The notes: generated by a model from the letters alone, not told the origin. A stretch of DNA of 64,000 nucleotides from Microbacterium sp. MYb62 (GCF_002979475.1 NZ_PCOY01000008.1:105628-169627); one strand, 5' to 3'. Positions 1 through 9,271 are shown, numbered from the stretch's first letter. Made by a program: numbers and translations.

Positions 1-4
1 TTGC

Positions 5-22
5 GTTCTGTATACAGAATAC
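5..22. promoter_or_regulatory. Candidate operator before first sugar ABC operon
   Basis: Positions 6-19 read TTCTGTATACAGAA, a perfect 14-base palindrome, about 60 bases before the substrate-binding gene. Bases 9-22 (TGTATACAGAATAC) recur exactly at 15713-15726 in the GH42 promoter. TGTATACA cores are of the kind bound by FCD-type GntR regulators, so the regulator encoded at 14988-15644 is the inferred partner. The region upstream lies outside the window. Confidence 0.6.
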
Positions 23-80
23 CAGTACGCCCGAAGGGGCGATCCCGACCTGATCTTCCAATGATGAAAGAGGTAGCGAG

Positions 81-1391
81 ATGGCACGTGCGAACGTGAC
101 GCGGTATCTGGCACTGGGTGCCGCCGGCGCTCTGGTACTCGGACTCGCCGCGTGCAGCGGTGGGGGCGGCGGAGGCGGCGTCGACGCGGATGGCAACGCC
201 ACCGTCGTCTGGTCCACCTGGGGCACCGCAGACGAGCTCACCCGTTACCAGGAGTTCAACAAGGACTTCATGGAGCGCCACCCCGACATCACGGTCAAGC
301 TGCAGCCCGTCGCGAGCTACGGCGACTACCACTCCAAGCTGCTGGCGCAGCTCACCAGCAACACCGCGCCGGACGTGTTCTACGTGGGAGACGACATGAT
401 CGGCCAGTTCGTCGACTCGAACCGTCTCATGCCTCTGGACGACCTGATGGAGTCGAAGGACAGCAAGACCAAGAAGGACGACTTCTTCCCCGGCCTCTTC
501 GGCGCCGCGGAGCACGACGGCGAGGTGTACGCCGCACCCAACGACTCGAACCCCGACGTGTTCTGGTACGACAAGCAGGCTCTCGCCGCGGCCGGCATCA
601 CCGAGGACCCGGCGACTCTGGCCGAGAACGGCGAGTGGACCACCGACAAGTTCCTCGAGATGAACGCCCAGCTCCACGATGCGGGGTTGGCCGGCACCAT
701 GTACTGGAACTACTGGGCGACGCACTGGAGCTGGCTGTCGTCGCAGGGCCTCGACGCCCCGTACGACGACTCCGGCACGTTCGTCGCGAACGACGACCCC
801 GCGACCGTCGCGGCGATGCAGCAGTTCGGCGAGCTGTTCCAGGACGGGACCTTCGTGGTGGCGGACACCCTCCCCGACGGCGCCGGCGCCGACAGCATGT
901 TCGTGACGCACAAGGCCGGCTTCTTCGTGCAGGGCCGGTACACGATCGGCACGGTCAACGCGACGGGCGAGCAGGACAGCTACGACATCGTGCCGTGGCC
1001 GACGCCCGACGGCGTCGCCGCGCCCACGGGCGTCGCCACCTCGTTCCTCGCGATCAACGGCAAGACCAAGGTGAAGGACGCGGCCTTCACGTTCTGGACC
1101 GAGTTCCTGTCGGCCGAAGGGCAGACGTTCCGCCTGGAGGGCGGCGGCAACGCCGTCCCGTCCATCAAGGGCGCCGACGACGTCGTACTCGAGGGGGACT
1201 ACCCGGCACACGCGCAGACGTTCCTCGACATGCGCGACATCGGCTTCGAGGACTACCCGGCGGAGGCCAGGGTCCCCGGACTCCCCGTCGCGATCGCGGA
1301 GGAGTTCCAGAAGCTCTACGAGGGCAAGACCGACGCTCAGGCCACGCTCGACACCATCGCCGACGTGATCAAGGAACGGTCGGAGAAGTAG
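81..1391 (+). CDS. Sugar ABC transporter substrate-binding lipoprotein
   Basis: 436 aa extracellular solute-binding protein of the maltose/oligosaccharide type. The signal peptide ends in the lipobox LAAC with Cys25 as the lipidation site, followed by a glycine-rich linker and a family-1 binding fold (STWGTADELTRY near the start, PDVFYVGDD about residue 95). It should capture a sugar outside the membrane and pass it to the two permeases directly downstream. The ATG is preceded by AGAGG. The gene starts about 60 bases after the palindromic operator shared with the GH42 operon, which suggests a galactoside or related plant oligosaccharide. The exact substrate is not visible. Confidence 0.93.
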   Translation: MARANVTRYLALGAAGALVLGLAACSGGGGGGGVDADGNATVVWSTWGTADELTRYQEFNKDFMERHPDITVKLQPVASYGDYHSKLLAQLTSNTAPDVFYVGDDMIGQFVDSNRLMPLDDLMESKDSKTKKDDFFPGLFGAAEHDGEVYAAPNDSNPDVFWYDKQALAAAGITEDPATLAENGEWTTDKFLEMNAQLHDAGLAGTMYWNYWATHWSWLSSQGLDAPYDDSGTFVANDDPATVAAMQQFGELFQDGTFVVADTLPDGAGADSMFVTHKAGFFVQGRYTIGTVNATGEQDSYDIVPWPTPDGVAAPTGVATSFLAINGKTKVKDAAFTFWTEFLSAEGQTFRLEGGGNAVPSIKGADDVVLEGDYPAHAQTFLDMRDIGFEDYPAEARVPGLPVAIAEEFQKLYEGKTDAQATLDTIADVIKERSEK

Positions 1392-1393
1392 GA

Positions 1394-2356
1394 GTGACCA
1401 CCCTCACCGAGAACGGACGGATGCCGCAGGCCGGCCCTGCGGCATCCGCCCTCCCCCTCCGCGCGGAGGCGGCCTGGCGTCGCCGTGACCGGCGATGGGG
1501 ATACGTCTTCGTCGCGCCGCAGTTGATCGGCATGGGGCTGTTCGTCGTGCTGCCCTTCGCCGCGAGCCTCGTGCTCGCCTTCGCGGAGTGGGACGGACTC
1601 AGCGACCTGAAGTGGGTGGGTCTGGCCAACTTCGTCGAGCAGCTGCAGGATCCGCTGCTCGGCCGCTCGATCATCAACACCCTGCTGATCGCCGTCATCA
1701 CGGTGCCGATCGGCCTGACGCTCGCGGTCGTCGTCGCGATCGCGCTGGAGAGGCTCAAGACCCGCACGCTCTACCTGATCCTCTTCTTCGCGCCGGTGGT
1801 CACCTCGACCGTCGCCGTGGCGATGATCTGGCAGCAGATGTTCCGCGCCGACGGGCTGCTGTCCACGACGATCTCGAAGATCTTCGGCATCACCCCGCCG
1901 GACTGGCTGCAGGACCCGAAGCTCGCGCTCCTCGCCGTGTGCATCGTCACGATCTGGTCGTCGGTGGGCCTCAACGTCATCATCTTCCTCGCCGGCCTGC
2001 AGAACATCTCACCCTCGGTCATCGAAGCCGCCCGCATCGACGGCGCCGGCGCCTGGCGGCTGTTCGTCAGCATCCGGCTCCCCCTGCTGTCGCCGATCAT
2101 CTTCTTCTCGTCGGTGATCGCCTTCATCTCCTCGCTGCAGACCTTCGACACGGTGTACGTGCTCGTCTCCGGCGGCGGCCCCGACAACGCCACGCGCACG
2201 ATCGTCTATCACATCTTCGATCTCGGCTTCGGGCGGTTCGAGTTCGGTCTGTCGAGTGCGGCCAGCATCATCCTGCTCGTGCTGACGCTCGTCATCACCG
2301 CCATCCAGTTCGCCGCGCAGAAGAAGTTCGTCCACTACGAGGATGACCCCGCATGA
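1394..2356 (+). CDS. Sugar ABC transporter permease (MalF type)
   Basis: 320 aa membrane protein starting at a GTG two bases after the stop of the binding protein. About six transmembrane segments follow a short cytoplasmic N-terminus. The EAA loop that contacts the ATPase is visible as EAARIDGAGAWRLF, and the preceding FLAGLQNISPSVIEAA is typical of MalF/UgpA-type subunits. It pairs with the next gene, whose ATG overlaps this stop (ATGA). No ATP-binding subunit is encoded in the operon; actinobacteria often share one MsiK/UgpC-like ATPase among many sugar importers, which is the likely case here. Confidence 0.92.
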   Translation: MTTLTENGRMPQAGPAASALPLRAEAAWRRRDRRWGYVFVAPQLIGMGLFVVLPFAASLVLAFAEWDGLSDLKWVGLANFVEQLQDPLLGRSIINTLLIAVITVPIGLTLAVVVAIALERLKTRTLYLILFFAPVVTSTVAVAMIWQQMFRADGLLSTTISKIFGITPPDWLQDPKLALLAVCIVTIWSSVGLNVIIFLAGLQNISPSVIEAARIDGAGAWRLFVSIRLPLLSPIIFFSSVIAFISSLQTFDTVYVLVSGGGPDNATRTIVYHIFDLGFGRFEFGLSSAASIILLVLTLVITAIQFAAQKKFVHYEDDPA

Positions 2357-3300
2357 CCATCCAGACACCGCCCCTCACCCAGCCCGGCGGGCCGCCCACA
2401 GACTCGACGGTCGCGATCACCGCCCCCGGGTACCGACCGCGCGGACGCGGCGGTCCCGGTGTCGACCGCGCGCGACGTCGCGCCGGCTCGACCCTGCTGC
2501 ACGTGGTCCTGATCGTCGCCGGCATCGCGATGGTCTTCCCGTTCGTGTGGATGCTGCTCACGTCGTTCAAGACCCTGCCGCAGCTGTTGAAGAACCCGCT
2601 CGAATTCCTGCCGAACCCCTGGACGGTGCAGAACTACACCGACGCGTGGAACGCCGTGCCGTTCGGGCAGGCGTATCTGAACAGCGCCTACATCGCGGTG
2701 CTCGTGGTCGTCGGCACGCTCATCACGGCGTCGATGGCCGGCTATGCGTTCGCGCGGATCCGGTTCAAAGGCAGCAAGGTGCTGTTCATCGTGTTCCTCG
2801 CGACGCAGATGATCCCCGCGCAGGTGACGCTCATCCCGTTCTACCTGCTGATGTCGCAGCTCGGGTGGGTGGACTCCCACCTCGCCCTGATCGTTCCCGG
2901 CATGATCGCGAACCCGTTCGCCGTGTTCCTGATGCGGCAGTTCGTCCTCGCCCTGCCGCGGGAACTCGAGGAGGCCGCGCTCGTCGACGGCGCCGGCCGC
3001 TGGCGCATCTTCTGGAGCATCGTGCTGCCGAACCTCAAGCCCGGTCTCGCGGCGCTCAGCATCATCACCGCGCTCGGCGTCTGGAACGCCTTCCTGTTCC
3101 CGCTGGTCCTGTTGAACACGCCGGACCTCTTCACGGTGCCCCTCCTGCTGACCTCGTTCCAGGGGCAGTTCGGTTCCATCAACTACGGACTCGTGATGGC
3201 GGCCTCCGCGATCGCGACCGTACCGATGCTGATCGTGTTCGTGATCGGTCAGCGCAAGATCCTCAACAGCATGGCCGCCTCGGGACTCGGAGGACGATGA
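2353..3300 (+). CDS. Sugar ABC transporter permease (MalG type)
   Basis: 315 aa second permease of the importer, overlapping the previous gene by ATGA. A long charged N-terminal tail of about 45 residues precedes six predicted membrane helices. The EAA loop reads EEAALVDGAGRWRIFWSI, and the C-terminus (FVIGQRKILNSMAASGLGG) is typical of MalG/UgpE-type subunits. Its end overlaps the glycosidase start, so transport and hydrolysis genes are probably translationally coupled. Confidence 0.92.
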   Translation: MTIQTPPLTQPGGPPTDSTVAITAPGYRPRGRGGPGVDRARRRAGSTLLHVVLIVAGIAMVFPFVWMLLTSFKTLPQLLKNPLEFLPNPWTVQNYTDAWNAVPFGQAYLNSAYIAVLVVVGTLITASMAGYAFARIRFKGSKVLFIVFLATQMIPAQVTLIPFYLLMSQLGWVDSHLALIVPGMIANPFAVFLMRQFVLALPRELEEAALVDGAGRWRIFWSIVLPNLKPGLAALSIITALGVWNAFLFPLVLLNTPDLFTVPLLLTSFQGQFGSINYGLVMAASAIATVPMLIVFVIGQRKILNSMAASGLGGR

Positions 3301-5012
3301 TGACGGATGCCGCCGCCCTCGCAGGGCGTCACCTCGACCTGGTCTCCGCACCGTTCACGCTGCCGCGGTCGCGCGTGCTCGTGTTCCGGGCCGAAGACGG
3401 CGAGGGCGTGCGCGTGCACACCTCGGAGTACGAGCGGCGCCTGTCGGAGTGCCGGGTGCTCGATGGTATCGAGATCCTGGATGCGGACGGGACCGTGCTC
3501 CCGGTGACGGACGTGCTTCCGGCGCGGGTGTCGTTCGGCGGGGCCCTTCGTCTCGTCGCTCCGCTCCTCGCTCAGGAACCAAGCGCCTCTCCCCGGTCCC
3601 TGAGCGAGCGGAGCGAGACGAAGGGCGCCACCCTCACGTTCGCCGACCCCTCGACGCTGAGTGTGGGCGGAGCCCCCGGCCTGCGGGTGCGCCTGACGCA
3701 CCCCGACGGGCGGACGGAGGAGCATCCCCTCGGCGACGGCATCCTGCTCCGGATCGCCGCCGACCGCACCGTCGCCGTCGAGCCGGGCGACCACGCCGCG
3801 GCGCTCATCGCGACCGAGGCGATCTGGGCCGACTGGTTCGCGAAGTGTCCGACCGTGCGCGACGACCTGCAGGAGATGACCGCCTTCTGCTGGTGGGTGC
3901 TCGGTGCGAACATCGTCGAGCTGCCCTCCCTCGGAGACGCCAGGGCGATCGTGCCGTCGAAGATCGGCTACGTCGGCCTGTGGCAGTGGGACGCGTACTT
4001 CATCGCCGTGGGACTGCGGCATGGCGACCCGGAGCTCGCGCGCGAACAGCTCGACATCGCGTTCCGGTTCCCGCAGCCCGACGGGCAGCTGCCCGATGTC
4101 GTGCACGAGCTCGGAGTGCTGGCGACCAGCGATGACCTGCCAGAGAGCGACCGCGCCAACCTGCGCCGCGCCGGATCGCAGATCGCCGATCCGAGTGCGC
4201 CGGTGCCCTTGACCAAGCCTCCGCTCGCCGCGTGGGCGCTGCGCAAGGTGCTCGAGATCGAGGATGCGCCCGACTATGCGCGCACGCAACTGGCGCGCAT
4301 CGTGCGTTCGCAGGACTGGTGGTTCGCGGGCAGTGACCTCGACCATGACGGGATGCCGGAGTACGGGCATCCGTATTCCTCCGGCCTCGACGACAGTCCG
4401 ATCTTCGACGGTCCGCTGCCGACTGCGGCCCCCGACCTCGGCGCCTACCTCGTGCGGCAGGATCTGGAGCTCGCCTCCCTGCTGCAGAGGTACGAGCCGG
4501 CCGCCGACGTGGCGCGGTTCCGCGAGCGGGCGGCTGCCACACAGGAACTGCTGCTGCGCATGTGGGATCAGGGCCGGGGGCGCTTCCTCGCGTTCGGCAG
4601 CGGTGAGCCGCAGCTCAGCGACACGGTCGTCGGGCTGATGCCGCTGCTCACGGGCACGCTGCCGGCTCCGATCGCCGAGGCACTGCGTTCCGCCGTCGAC
4701 GACCCGGAGCGCTTCGGGCTGGAGTGGGGTCTGCCCACGGTCGCGGCGTCCGACCCGGACTTCTCGGACGAGCGCATGTGGCGCGGTCCGGTGTGGGTGA
4801 ACACGAGCATGCTGGTGGCCGAGGGGCTGGAGGCGTCGGGCTATGCCGAGCGGGCGCGGGAGCTGCGGGAGCAGATCGTCGCCCTCGTGATCCACGGCGG
4901 CGGCCCGCACGAGTACTTCAATCCGCGCACGGGCTTCAAGGCCGACCGCGCGACCACCGCGTTCGGCTGGTCGGCGGCGCTGTTCATCGACCTCGCCGTG
5001 CAGCTCAGCTGA
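3297..5012 (+). CDS. MGH1-like glycoside hydrolase (GH63/trehalase-like)
   Basis: 571 aa, no signal peptide, so probably cytoplasmic. The (alpha/alpha)6-barrel signatures KIGYVGLWQWDAYFIAVGL, DHDGMPEYGHPYSSGLDDS, RMWRGPVWVNTSMLVAEGL and the closing GPHEYFNPRTG match the mannosylglycerate-hydrolase/GH63-like group. The WQWD and GLDDS acidic residues are probably catalytic. Two adjacent ATGs (3297, 3300) are possible; 3297 overlaps the permease stop. It probably cleaves the sugar imported by this operon. Residues about 82-110 are encoded by an inverted pair of REP-like repeats (3541-3628) and look like an insertion in the N-terminal domain. Confidence 0.82.
   Translation: MMTDAAALAGRHLDLVSAPFTLPRSRVLVFRAEDGEGVRVHTSEYERRLSECRVLDGIEILDADGTVLPVTDVLPARVSFGGALRLVAPLLAQEPSASPRSLSERSETKGATLTFADPSTLSVGGAPGLRVRLTHPDGRTEEHPLGDGILLRIAADRTVAVEPGDHAAALIATEAIWADWFAKCPTVRDDLQEMTAFCWWVLGANIVELPSLGDARAIVPSKIGYVGLWQWDAYFIAVGLRHGDPELAREQLDIAFRFPQPDGQLPDVVHELGVLATSDDLPESDRANLRRAGSQIADPSAPVPLTKPPLAAWALRKVLEIEDAPDYARTQLARIVRSQDWWFAGSDLDHDGMPEYGHPYSSGLDDSPIFDGPLPTAAPDLGAYLVRQDLELASLLQRYEPAADVARFRERAAATQELLLRMWDQGRGRFLAFGSGEPQLSDTVVGLMPLLTGTLPAPIAEALRSAVDDPERFGLEWGLPTVAASDPDFSDERMWRGPVWVNTSMLVAEGLEASGYAERARELREQIVALVIHGGGPHEYFNPRTGFKADRATTAFGWSAALFIDLAVQLS
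3541..3628. repeat. Inverted pair of REP-like repeats inside a CDS
   Basis: The left arm (3541-3580) ends CTCGCTCAGGAACC, and the right arm (3595-3628) begins GGTCCCTGAGCGAGCGGAGC. They are inverted copies of one motif; the left arm carries small insertions (TCG and CCT) relative to the right. From memory, CCTGAGCGAGC...GAGACGAAGGG units are common intergenic repeats in Microbacteriaceae. Here the pair stays in frame and adds residues such as SLSERSETKG to the glycosidase. Confidence 0.72.
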
Positions 5013-5095
5013 CGGCATCCGCTCCGGTCGCGATCTCTGTCGCTCGCCGGGTCGGGCGGCGGCAGGAAATGTGACCGGAACACTGCGGAACTCAG

Positions 5096-5112
5096 CTGTA
5101 TTCAATATTCAG
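5096..5112. promoter_or_regulatory. Possible operator before second sugar ABC operon
   Basis: CTGTATTCAATATTCAG is an AT-rich imperfect palindrome (CTG.AT...AT.CAG) in GC-rich surroundings, about 20 bases before the binding-protein start. It shares CTGTAT with the operator at 6-19, so a related regulator is possible. The evidence is weak. Confidence 0.3.
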
Positions 5113-5131
5113 GACGACGAAGGAGTCAGAC

Positions 5132-6451
5132 ATGAAGAAGAAGATCACAGGCATCGCGGCGCTCGCGGCGATCGGGATCGCGCTCGCCGGATGCGCTGCC
5201 GGAGGTGTGCCCACCGGCGGTTCCACGGTGGTCCTGGACCCGGATGCGAAACTCGACGGGGACATCACCGTCTGGTCGTGGGATGTCGGCGCCGTGGCAT
5301 TGGAGCGTCTGGCCGCCGACTTCGAGAAGGCGCACGAGGGCACGAGCGTGAACGTCGTCGACGTGGGCTACGACAACGCCTACGACAAGATGTCGGTCGG
5401 CTTCCAGGCCGGCACCGGGCTGCCCGACATGGTCACGATCGAGACGGATGCCGCGCCCGGTTACATCACGCAGTTCCCGCAGGGCATGCTCGAGCTGAAC
5501 CCGATCCTGGGCGACGACGAGGCCGACTTCGATCCGTTCAAATGGTCGGCGGGGTCGGATGCCGACGGCTCGCTGCGCATCGCCCCCTGGGACTCCGGCA
5601 CCGTCGCGCTGTACTACCGCACGGATATCGTCGAGCAGGCCGGGGTCGACATCGAGGCCGTCGAGACCTGGGACGACCTGATCGCGGCAGGCACGGTCAT
5701 CAAGGAGAAGGCCGGCCACACGCTGCTCTCCACCGACCTCTCCGCGGGCGGCGGCTTCCAGATGCTGCTGCAGCAGCTGGGGCAGGGGCTCTTCAACGAG
5801 GCGGGTGAGATCACGCTCGACTCCCCGGAGGCCGTGCGCGTGCTCACGATGCTGCAGGGGATGAACCAGGCCGGCCTCATCAAGAACGTCACGGGATGGG
5901 ATGGCCGGGTCACCTCCGCGAAGGACGGCGACTCCGCCGTGACCGCCGATGCCGTCTGGTGGATCGGCACGCTGCAGGGCGATGCTCCCGAACTGTCGGG
6001 GAAGTACGCGGTGCTCCCGCTGCCCGTGTTCGACGAGGGTGGCGCCCGCACCTCGAACAACGGCGGCTCCGGGCTCGCGGTGCCTGCCCAGGCGAAGAAC
6101 CCGCAACTCGCCGCGGCCTTCGTCGACTTCGTGCTCGCGGATGCCGAGAACCAGGTGTCGATGATGACGAACGAGGGCCTGTTCCCCTCCTACCTGCCCG
6201 CCCTGGAGTCGGACTACTTCTCGAAGCCGGTCGAGTACTTCGGTGGTCAGCCGGTCTATGAGACCTTCGCAGAGCTCACGGGGCAGATCCCGCCGATCGT
6301 CTACACGTCCGACAGCGCGGAGGCGTCCGACATCGTCGCGAATGCCGTGTCCGCGGCCGTGCTGAACGGCGCCGACCCGGCCACCGTGCTCGCCGACGCC
6401 GCGAAGCAGCTCGCGACGTCGACCGGTCGAGAGGTCGCGACGCAGCCATGA
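5132..6451 (+). CDS. Sugar ABC transporter substrate-binding lipoprotein
   Basis: 439 aa family-1 solute-binding protein. The signal peptide MKKKITGIAALAAIGIALAG ends at lipobox Cys21. The mature part (DGDITVWSWDVGAVALERLA, then GLPDMVTIETDAAPGYI) is typical of sugar binders. AAGGAG sits about 8 bases before the ATG. It begins a second importer (binding protein plus two permeases, 4-base overlaps), again without an ATPase gene. It is only distantly similar to the first binding protein, so the two systems probably take up different sugars. Confidence 0.92.
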   Translation: MKKKITGIAALAAIGIALAGCAAGGVPTGGSTVVLDPDAKLDGDITVWSWDVGAVALERLAADFEKAHEGTSVNVVDVGYDNAYDKMSVGFQAGTGLPDMVTIETDAAPGYITQFPQGMLELNPILGDDEADFDPFKWSAGSDADGSLRIAPWDSGTVALYYRTDIVEQAGVDIEAVETWDDLIAAGTVIKEKAGHTLLSTDLSAGGGFQMLLQQLGQGLFNEAGEITLDSPEAVRVLTMLQGMNQAGLIKNVTGWDGRVTSAKDGDSAVTADAVWWIGTLQGDAPELSGKYAVLPLPVFDEGGARTSNNGGSGLAVPAQAKNPQLAAAFVDFVLADAENQVSMMTNEGLFPSYLPALESDYFSKPVEYFGGQPVYETFAELTGQIPPIVYTSDSAEASDIVANAVSAAVLNGADPATVLADAAKQLATSTGREVATQP

Positions 6452-7341
6452 CCTCCGCCACCTCGTCCGGGTCCGGCCGACGGCGGCTGGACCCGGGCAG
6501 GGCCGGACGCTGGTTCGTGCTGCCCGCCGCCGCCCTGCTCCTGTTCTTCTTCGCCTACCCGCTGGGTGCCTCGCTCTGGCAGAGCCTGTTCCGCACCGAG
6601 GGCGGCGTCACGAGCTTCGTCGGGGTCGGGCAGTACGCGCGGCTGTTCTCCGACCCGCTGATCGCGAAGAGCCTGTTCAACGCGGGCCTCATCCTCGTCG
6701 TCCAGGTGCCACTGATGATGGTTCTCGCGGTGGGTCTCGCCTACCTGCTCAACCAGTCGTGGCTGCGGTGGCGGTCGGGATTCCGTCTGCTCACCTTCCT
6801 CCCCGCGGTCACCACGCTCGTCGCGTACGCCGTGGTGTTCCGTGTGCTGCTCGCCACGGACGGCGGCGCCGTGAACCAGATGATCGGCGTGATCGGCATC
6901 GCCCCGATCGACTGGCTGAACAACGAGTGGTGGGCGCGCGTCTCCGTGATCGCGGCGGTGACCTGGCGATGGACCGGCTACAACATGGTCATCATCCTCG
7001 CCGGCCTGCAGTCCATCCCGCCCGAGCTCTACGAGGCGGCCAAGGTCGACGGCGCCGGGCGCTGGCAGACGTTCTGGAGCGTCGTGCTGCCGCAGCTGCG
7101 ACCGGTGCTGATCTTCACGGGGATCACCTCCACGATCGGCGCGCTGCAGCTGTTCGACGAGAACTTCATCCTCACCGGTGGCGGCCCCAACGACGCCACG
7201 CTCACCCCGGTGCTCTACCTCTACAAGGTCGGGTTCCGGCAGTTCGACTTCGGCTACGCATCCGCCATCGCCTGGATGCTGGTGCTGATCACCGCGATCA
7301 TCGCCGTCGTGCAGTTCCGGGTCATGAGGGAGAAGCCATGA
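6448..7341 (+). CDS. Sugar ABC transporter permease (MalF type)
   Basis: 297 aa inner-membrane permease, start overlapping the binding-protein stop by ATGA. Six membrane helices are predicted. The EAA loop is YEAAKVDGAGRWQTFWSV, and LFDENFILTGGGPNDAT is the usual MalF-group signature before the last helices. It should form a heterodimer with the next permease. Confidence 0.92.
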   Translation: MTSATSSGSGRRRLDPGRAGRWFVLPAAALLLFFFAYPLGASLWQSLFRTEGGVTSFVGVGQYARLFSDPLIAKSLFNAGLILVVQVPLMMVLAVGLAYLLNQSWLRWRSGFRLLTFLPAVTTLVAYAVVFRVLLATDGGAVNQMIGVIGIAPIDWLNNEWWARVSVIAAVTWRWTGYNMVIILAGLQSIPPELYEAAKVDGAGRWQTFWSVVLPQLRPVLIFTGITSTIGALQLFDENFILTGGGPNDATLTPVLYLYKVGFRQFDFGYASAIAWMLVLITAIIAVVQFRVMREKP

Positions 7342-8234
7342 CAGATCTCGCCACCCGCACCCTGGTCACCTCCGGCAGAGACACGCGCAGCCTCGGGGCG
7401 GGCGAGCGCGGTGCCCGTTCGCGGATGCTGCGGCTTCCGCTCTATCTCCTGCTCATCGTCGCCTCGGTGGTGTCGATCATCCCGTTCCTGTGGATGGTCA
7501 TCGCATCGACGCATCCGAGTTCGGAACTGTTCGGCACGCCGCTGCCGGTGCTCCCCGGCGATGCGCTGTGGGAGAACCTCGCCCGCCTGGAGGAGAGCAT
7601 CGGCTTCAGCCGCGTGATGCTCAACAGTCTGCTGATCGCGGTGATCTACACGGTGTTCAGCTCGATCGTCAGCATCATGTGCGGCTACGGGCTCGCCACC
7701 TACCGGTTCCGTGGGCGGGGTCTGCTGCTCGCCCTCGTGCTCGTCACGATGATGATCCCCATGCAGGTGCTGCTCGTCCCGCTGTTCCAGATCATGGCCG
7801 GCATGGGATGGATCGACACCTATCAGGCCGTCATCCTGCCGTTCCTGGCGAACGCGTTCGGGATCTTCCTCATGAGGCAGGGGTTCCTCGACTTCCCGCC
7901 GAGCCTGATCGAGGCGGCCAGGATCGACGGAGCCGGCGAGCTGCGGACGTTCTATCGGATCGTGCTGCCGGTCGCGAAGCCGCAGATCGCGGCGCTCGTG
8001 ATCTACACGTTCATCAGTCAGTGGAATGCGTTCATCTGGCCGCTGCTCATGCTCAACACCGAGGCGAACTACACGGTGCCGGTCGCGCTGAACACCATGA
8101 TCGGGATGAGCCGCGTGGACTACTCCGGCCTCATGCTGGGGTCGCTGCTGGCGACCCTGCCCCTGCTCCTGCTGTTCCTGATCTTCCAGAAGCAGTTCGT
8201 CGCGGGGCTGCTCGGGGGTGCGGTGAAGGGGTGA
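7338..8234 (+). CDS. Sugar ABC transporter permease (MalG type)
   Basis: 298 aa permease, ATG overlapping the previous stop by four bases. The protein has a basic N-terminus and about six membrane helices. The EAA loop reads IEAARIDGAGELRTFYRI and the C-terminus FQKQFVAGLLGGAVKG is typical for MalG-type subunits. It closes the second importer operon, and the following genes are convergent. Confidence 0.92.
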   Translation: MTDLATRTLVTSGRDTRSLGAGERGARSRMLRLPLYLLLIVASVVSIIPFLWMVIASTHPSSELFGTPLPVLPGDALWENLARLEESIGFSRVMLNSLLIAVIYTVFSSIVSIMCGYGLATYRFRGRGLLLALVLVTMMIPMQVLLVPLFQIMAGMGWIDTYQAVILPFLANAFGIFLMRQGFLDFPPSLIEAARIDGAGELRTFYRIVLPVAKPQIAALVIYTFISQWNAFIWPLLMLNTEANYTVPVALNTMIGMSRVDYSGLMLGSLLATLPLLLLFLIFQKQFVAGLLGGAVKG

Positions 8235-8273
8235 CGGGCGGAGGACGAGGCGAAGGGGAGGAGAAGGCAGGGG

Positions 8274-8546
8274 CTAGCCGGAGGAGCGGACCGCATGCAG
8301 CAGTCCGACGCGCATCGACGTGCCGTCGGGGGACTGCAGCACGGTGAAGAGGGTGCGGGTGCAGGTGCGGCACCGCACGATCGCGGCGTGGCGATCCAGC
8401 TCGACGACGGCCTCCGCGAAGGCCGCGAGCGAGCCGCATCCACCGCAGGTGCCGACCAGTGCGGTGACGTCGGCGCCGAAGAGGTCCCAGAGCATGCCCG
8501 CGATCGCGTTTCCGTCGACGGTCTGAGCGGGGGCGGCAGCATCCAT
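8274..8546 (-). CDS. DUF6510-like zinc-ribbon protein
   Basis: 90 aa small soluble protein, last gene of a four-gene minus-strand operon. CGGCG and CRTC give four cysteines in two pairs (GTCGGCGS and VRCRTCTRTLF) about 27 residues apart, as in a zinc ribbon. The layout matches the DUF6510 family, whose function is unknown to me. It begins inside the stop of the flavin reductase (ATGA overlap), so it probably serves the same redox system, perhaps as a metal-binding accessory. Confidence 0.75.
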   Translation of the reverse strand: MDAAAPAQTVDGNAIAGMLWDLFGADVTALVGTCGGCGSLAAFAEAVVELDRHAAIVRCRTCTRTLFTVLQSPDGTSMRVGLLHAVRSSG

Positions 8547-9271
8547 CACTTTCCTCCGAATCGTTCGGTGCGCACACGTTCCGGCGCGTGTCCGAGACCG
8601 ACCAGCAGGTCGGCCACATGTTCGACGAACCCGGTGGGCCCGCACACGAAGACCAGGGGAGCGCGATCCGGCGGCCAGGTCGCATCCCGGAGCACCTCTT
8701 CGGTGACGCGTCCGACGGCCCCCGACCATCCGTCGGGAGCGGAACGGGTGAACGCCCATCGCACATCCGCTGCGGCACCTGCGGGTGCCGCATCGAGCTC
8801 GCTGCGGTAGAGGGCCTCGTGCGGGGTGCGCACCGAGTACAGCAGCCGCACCGAGTCGGTCGCCCCGGTGGACTGAGCTGCCCGCACCATCGACATCAGG
8901 GGCACGATGCCGGAACCGCCGGCGATGAGCTGCACGGGACCGGGCATCTCCGGACGCCACACGAAGAATCTCCCCAGGGGGCCTTTCACCTCGAGCTCGT
9001 CGCCGACACGGACGTCCCGCACCAGATAGGGGGAGACCTCGCCGTCGGGGATCTCGTCGACCGCGAGTTCGATCGTCTCGCTGTCCCCGAAGGAGGCGAG
9101 CGAGTAGGAGCGGACCGCCTGGTAGCCGTCTTCGGCGGTGAGCCGCACATCGACGTGCTGTCCCGGGTCGCTCCCCGGCCAGCCCGGCACGCTGAGCCGG
9201 ATCGTGCGGGCCGAATCCGTCTCGGCGTGTGCGCCCGTCACCCGCGCTTCACGCCAGCCGCCCACCGTCAC
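8546..9271 (-). CDS. FAD/NAD(P)-binding oxidoreductase (ferredoxin reductase-like)
   Basis: 241 aa. RSYSLASF is the FAD-binding RxYS motif, GGSGIVPLMSMVRAA the NAD(P) pyrophosphate loop, and VCGPTGFVEHVADLL the conserved C-terminal CGPxxF region. There is no 2Fe-2S domain. The GTG at 9271 overlaps the upstream stop (GTGA), which is preferred over longer starts that would run into the molybdopterin gene. It probably moves electrons between NAD(P)H and the sulfite-oxidase-like protein encoded just upstream. Confidence 0.86.
   Translation of the reverse strand: MTVGGWREARVTGAHAETDSARTIRLSVPGWPGSDPGQHVDVRLTAEDGYQAVRSYSLASFGDSETIELAVDEIPDGEVSPYLVRDVRVGDELEVKGPLGRFFVWRPEMPGPVQLIAGGSGIVPLMSMVRAAQSTGATDSVRLLYSVRTPHEALYRSELDAAPAGAAADVRWAFTRSAPDGWSGAVGRVTEEVLRDATWPPDRAPLVFVCGPTGFVEHVADLLVGLGHAPERVRTERFGGK

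Noticed and set aside
3249..5105. Long open frame on the minus strand opposite the glycosidase
   Set aside because: It is a GC-skewed antisense shadow; the plus-strand protein has clear family motifs, and the antisense protein is low-complexity and Arg-rich.
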